NCBI GenBank assembly: GCA_038198445.1
Contig: JBBPZZ010000077.1
Span: 1 to 7,164, forward strand
Reading direction: 5' to 3'
From: JACDDK01 sp038198445
Lineage (GTDB): Bacteria > Actinomycetota > Rubrobacteria > Rubrobacterales > Rubrobacteraceae
DNA: 7,164 nt
The position numbers were made by a program, and so were the translations under genes. Position 1 is the first letter of the stretch; each line of letters opens with the position of its first letter. Under the pieces are notes generated by a model. The model saw only the letters and a program-made list of their open reading frames with translations, ran no database searches and was not told the DNA's origin. Below are positions 5,460-7,164 of the stretch, in pieces.

Positions 5460-6401
5460 ATGAAGGCAGTGCAGTTTTCCGAGTATGGCGGCCCCGAAGT
5501 TTTACAGATCGTCGAGGTCGACGAGCCGCACGCCGGTGAGGGACAGGTGCGGCTCTCCGTTCGCGCCGCCGGAGTGAACGGGCTCGAATGGAAGATTCGG
5601 GAAGGATATATGCAAGAGATGATGTCGCTGCCGGCGGGGACCGGGACAGATGCAGCGGGCGTGGTCGACGAAGTCGGTGAGGGAGTCTCCGGTGTCGCGG
5701 TCGGTGACGAGGTGTTCGGGACCGGCTCCGACACGTTCGCGGAGTACGCGGTGCTTTCGAGTTGGACGGCGAAGCCTGACGGGTTGTCGTTCGAGGAGGC
5801 AGCCGGCTATCCGACTCCGGTAGAGACGGCTATCCGGATCCTGGACCAGGTAGGGATACGGTCTGGCGAGACGTTGCTGGTCAGTGGGGCATCCGGGGGT
5901 GTCGGTTCGTCCGTCGTACAGATCGCGCATCGGCGCGGCATCGCCGTCATCGGGACCGCAAGCGAGCGTAACCAAGACTATCTCCGTTCGCTTGGCGCTG
6001 TCGCTACGACCTACGGCGACGGTCTCGTCGATCGGGTACGCGCCCTTGCCCCCAACGGCATCGACGCAGCCCTCGACATCGCGGGCTCCGACGTCATCCC
6101 CGAGCTGATCGAACTGACCGGCGAACCCTCGAAGGTCCTCTCGATCGCCGATTTCAGCGCGCCCGAGCACGGCGCGCAGGTCTCCATCACGTCCACGAAC
6201 CCCGTTGACGCCTTCGCGGAGGCCGCACGGTTGTTCACGGAGGGCGCGTTCCACCTACCCGTCGAGAAGACCTTCCCGTTGGAGGAGACGGCGGAGGCAC
6301 AGGCGGCGAGCGCGGAAGGTCACGTCGCTGGCAAGTTCGTGGTCACCGTCTCTAAGTCAGTCGTCGCAGCCCCGGTAGATACCCGGCAAAGATTCGCGTA
6401 G
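5460..6401 (+). CDS. NADP-dependent quinone oxidoreductase-like protein (MDR family, zinc-free)
   Basis: This is a 313-aa medium-chain reductase that likely reduces quinones or enones with NADPH in the cytosol. The GroES-like half begins MKAVQFSEYGGPEVLQI, the classical quinone-reductase start. It continues with AAGVNGLEWKIREG and the GTDAAGVVDEVGEGVSGVAVGD core. The Rossmann half carries SGASGGVGSSVVQIA (142-156), the family nucleotide motif. The end GHVAGKFVVTV (about 287-297) closes the fold. No cluster of zinc-binding Cys/His residues is visible, so it fits the zinc-independent QOR/zeta-crystallin branch rather than alcohol dehydrogenases. A 16-residue tail (SKSVVAAPVDTRQRFA) extends beyond the normal end. 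It has a strong RBS, a palindromic operator candidate upstream and a GC-rich hairpin right after its stop, so it is probably a single-gene unit responding to redox or electrophile stress. The substrate is unknown. Confidence 0.92.
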   Translation: MKAVQFSEYGGPEVLQIVEVDEPHAGEGQVRLSVRAAGVNGLEWKIREGYMQEMMSLPAGTGTDAAGVVDEVGEGVSGVAVGDEVFGTGSDTFAEYAVLSSWTAKPDGLSFEEAAGYPTPVETAIRILDQVGIRSGETLLVSGASGGVGSSVVQIAHRRGIAVIGTASERNQDYLRSLGAVATTYGDGLVDRVRALAPNGIDAALDIAGSDVIPELIELTGEPSKVLSIADFSAPEHGAQVSITSTNPVDAFAEAARLFTEGAFHLPVEKTFPLEETAEAQAASAEGHVAGKFVVTVSKSVVAAPVDTRQRFA

Positions 6402-6406
6402 TGAAG

Positions 6407-6445
6407 ATCCGGGCGGGCATCCGCCGCTGGTTTCCCGACCCGGAT
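6407..6445 (+). terminator. GC-rich hairpin after the quinone-oxidoreductase gene
   Basis: ATCCGGGCGGG (6407-6417) pairs with CCCG-A-CCCGGAT (6434-6445), eleven pairs with one bulged A (6438) and a 16-nt loop. It begins 6 bp after the stop codon. No T-run follows, so this would be a U-less, actinobacterial-style intrinsic terminator. Confidence 0.55.
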
Positions 6446-6572
6446 GCGTGAGCCTCTCGGCTATGCGTTCAGCTTCATTGGAGCGCAGCAGGCAACTATT
6501 TGTACTATCGAAGCGCATATCAGCGGTGCGCCAAAAATAGCGTGAAGTTTAGATCTACGAGTTACTCGAATC

Positions 6573-6578
6573 AGGAGG
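6573..6578 (+). promoter_or_regulatory. Shine-Dalgarno sequence for the transporter gene
   Basis: AGGAGG lies 8 nt before ATG 6587 and supports that start. The 127 bp between the previous hairpin and this site contain TTGGAG (6478-6483) and TACTAT (6503-6508), too far apart (19 bp) for a confident promoter. Confidence 0.75.
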
Positions 6579-6586
6579 AAGAGATA

Positions 6587-7164
6587 ATGCAATCCACGAC
6601 AGATCAAAACGATCGAGGCACTTCGTCCGGCAATTCACCGGTAGTAATGTGGGTGCTGCTCTTCGTGAGCAGCCTCACCGTAATGGCTGGGGCGACCATT
6701 ACAACTTCGCTACCGGCCATGCAGGAGCAGTTCTCCGGGATGCAGAATGCCGAGCTACTGGTGAGGCTCGTCCTCACGATACCGGCGCTTTTCATACTCA
6801 CCTTTGGACCCATAGCGGGCGTACTGATCGACCGGATCGGACGCAAGCCCGTACTACTCTCCTCCGTAATCCTCTATGGTCTTGCCGGCGGCTCCGGGCT
6901 CGTTCTCAGCAACCTATACGCGATCCTCGCCGGGCGGGCGCTTCTCGGGGTGGCCGTCGCGGGGATAATGACGACGGCCACGGCCCTGATCTCCGACTAC
7001 TACTCGGGCCAGGACCGCTCCAGGGTGCTTGAGAAGCTGGCCGCGACGTTCCGCACGGACTACTACCACGTATGGACCTCGACGGACTTCATCGGCGCCG
7101 AGGTGTGCGCGGCGACAAAGAACTGCTACGCCTTCGGGGGCGGTTTCATGGAAGGCTTGCTGGA
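6587..7164 (+). CDS. MFS transporter N-terminus fused in frame to a GpsA-like segment (3' end outside window)
   Basis: The frame opens at ATG 6587 and is uninterrupted to the window end (192 complete codons). Residues 1-18 are a polar leader. Helices follow at about 19-45, 57-81, 90-108 and 110-135. The loop after helix 2 carries the MFS motif A, GVLIDRIGRKPVL (78-90), and helix 4 has the GRALLGVAVAGIM pattern. This is the front third of a drug/proton-type major facilitator transporter of the inner membrane, up to SDYYSGQDRSRVL (136-148). A transporter should then continue into helix 5. Instead the protein turns hydrophilic and matches glycerol-3-phosphate dehydrogenase. About eight of the expected twelve helices are missing, so this is not a working transporter as written. 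It has its own RBS and lies downstream of the redox genes. Confidence 0.85.
   Translation, partial: MQSTTDQNDRGTSSGNSPVVMWVLLFVSSLTVMAGATITTSLPAMQEQFSGMQNAELLVRLVLTIPALFILTFGPIAGVLIDRIGRKPVLLSSVILYGLAGGSGLVLSNLYAILAGRALLGVAVAGIMTTATALISDYYSGQDRSRVLEKLAATFRTDYYHVWTSTDFIGAEVCAATKNCYAFGGGFMEGLL
7031..7164 (+). other. gpsA: Internal fragment of NAD(P)-dependent glycerol-3-phosphate dehydrogenase joined to the transporter
   Basis: From about residue 149 of the transporter frame the protein reads EKLAATFRTDYYHVWTSTD, then FIGAEVCAATKNCYAFGGGF, then MEGLLE. This follows the GpsA pattern 'L...F.t..yrVytstDviGvElggAlKNvyAi..Gi.dGl', including the conserved catalytic Lys in AATKN (residue 178). GpsA reduces dihydroxyacetone phosphate to glycerol 3-phosphate for lipid synthesis. 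The cofactor-binding N-terminal half is absent and the C-terminus is beyond the window. The frame is kept perfectly across the join near 7015-7035. Either a deletion fused two genes or the assembly joined unrelated loci at a short shared sequence. Confidence 0.75.

Noticed and set aside
5502..6254. Long antisense frame opposite the quinone oxidoreductase
   Set aside because: It is a shadow of the sense gene, with no recognisable domain, and the sense frame is clearly the real gene.
6649..7032. Plus-strand frame overlapping the transporter
   Set aside because: It is out of frame with the MFS motifs, Arg/His-rich and without helices or an RBS.

Overview
The window looks like chromosomal DNA of a high-GC actinobacterium. 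The best inferred fit is Rubrobacter or a close relative. The reasons are the GC-rich codon use, TTG starts behind strong Shine-Dalgarno sequences, a large ATPase-TPR-LuxR regulator, a Mn-type superoxide dismutase, and DUF6883/DUF4926 and serine-recombinase proteins of kinds I associate with that group. No rRNA, tRNA or CRISPR array is visible. The taxonomic call rests on memory of protein families, not on a search.

Left end (1-1282): the last 45 codons of a DUF6883-type protein are followed 7 bp later by a small DUF4926-type protein on the same strand, apparently one operon. A Tn3/Hin-type serine recombinase converges on this pair from the minus strand, with only 4 bp between the stop codons. 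It is split by a +1 frameshift in a run of five C/G and reads as a 220-aa protein once one base is dropped. The 245 bp between the recombinase start and the next gene hold a 10-bp inverted repeat and one doubtful 25-codon ORF.

Centre (1283-4512): a 781-aa regulator with an N-terminal P-loop ATPase, a TPR region and a C-terminal LuxR DNA-binding domain is followed, after a small perfect hairpin, by a classical short-chain dehydrogenase/reductase (SDR).

Right half (4513-7164): a 249-bp leader with mutually exclusive hairpins and doubtful small ORFs precedes a Mn-type superoxide dismutase (sodA). Next come a 14-bp perfect palindrome and a medium-chain quinone-oxidoreductase-like protein ending in a GC-rich hairpin. 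The last reading frame starts as an MFS transporter (four helices) and then, with no stop or frameshift, becomes the middle of an NAD(P)-dependent glycerol-3-phosphate dehydrogenase. This looks like a deletion fusion or an assembly chimera.

Superoxide dismutase, quinone reductase, an SDR and an efflux-type transporter on one strand suggest a redox/xenobiotic stress neighbourhood, possibly with the LuxR protein as a local regulator; that link is inference. I do not see a clear new defence or mobile system. The most useful leads are the MFS-GpsA junction, the sodA leader, the palindrome before the quinone reductase and the frameshifted recombinase.
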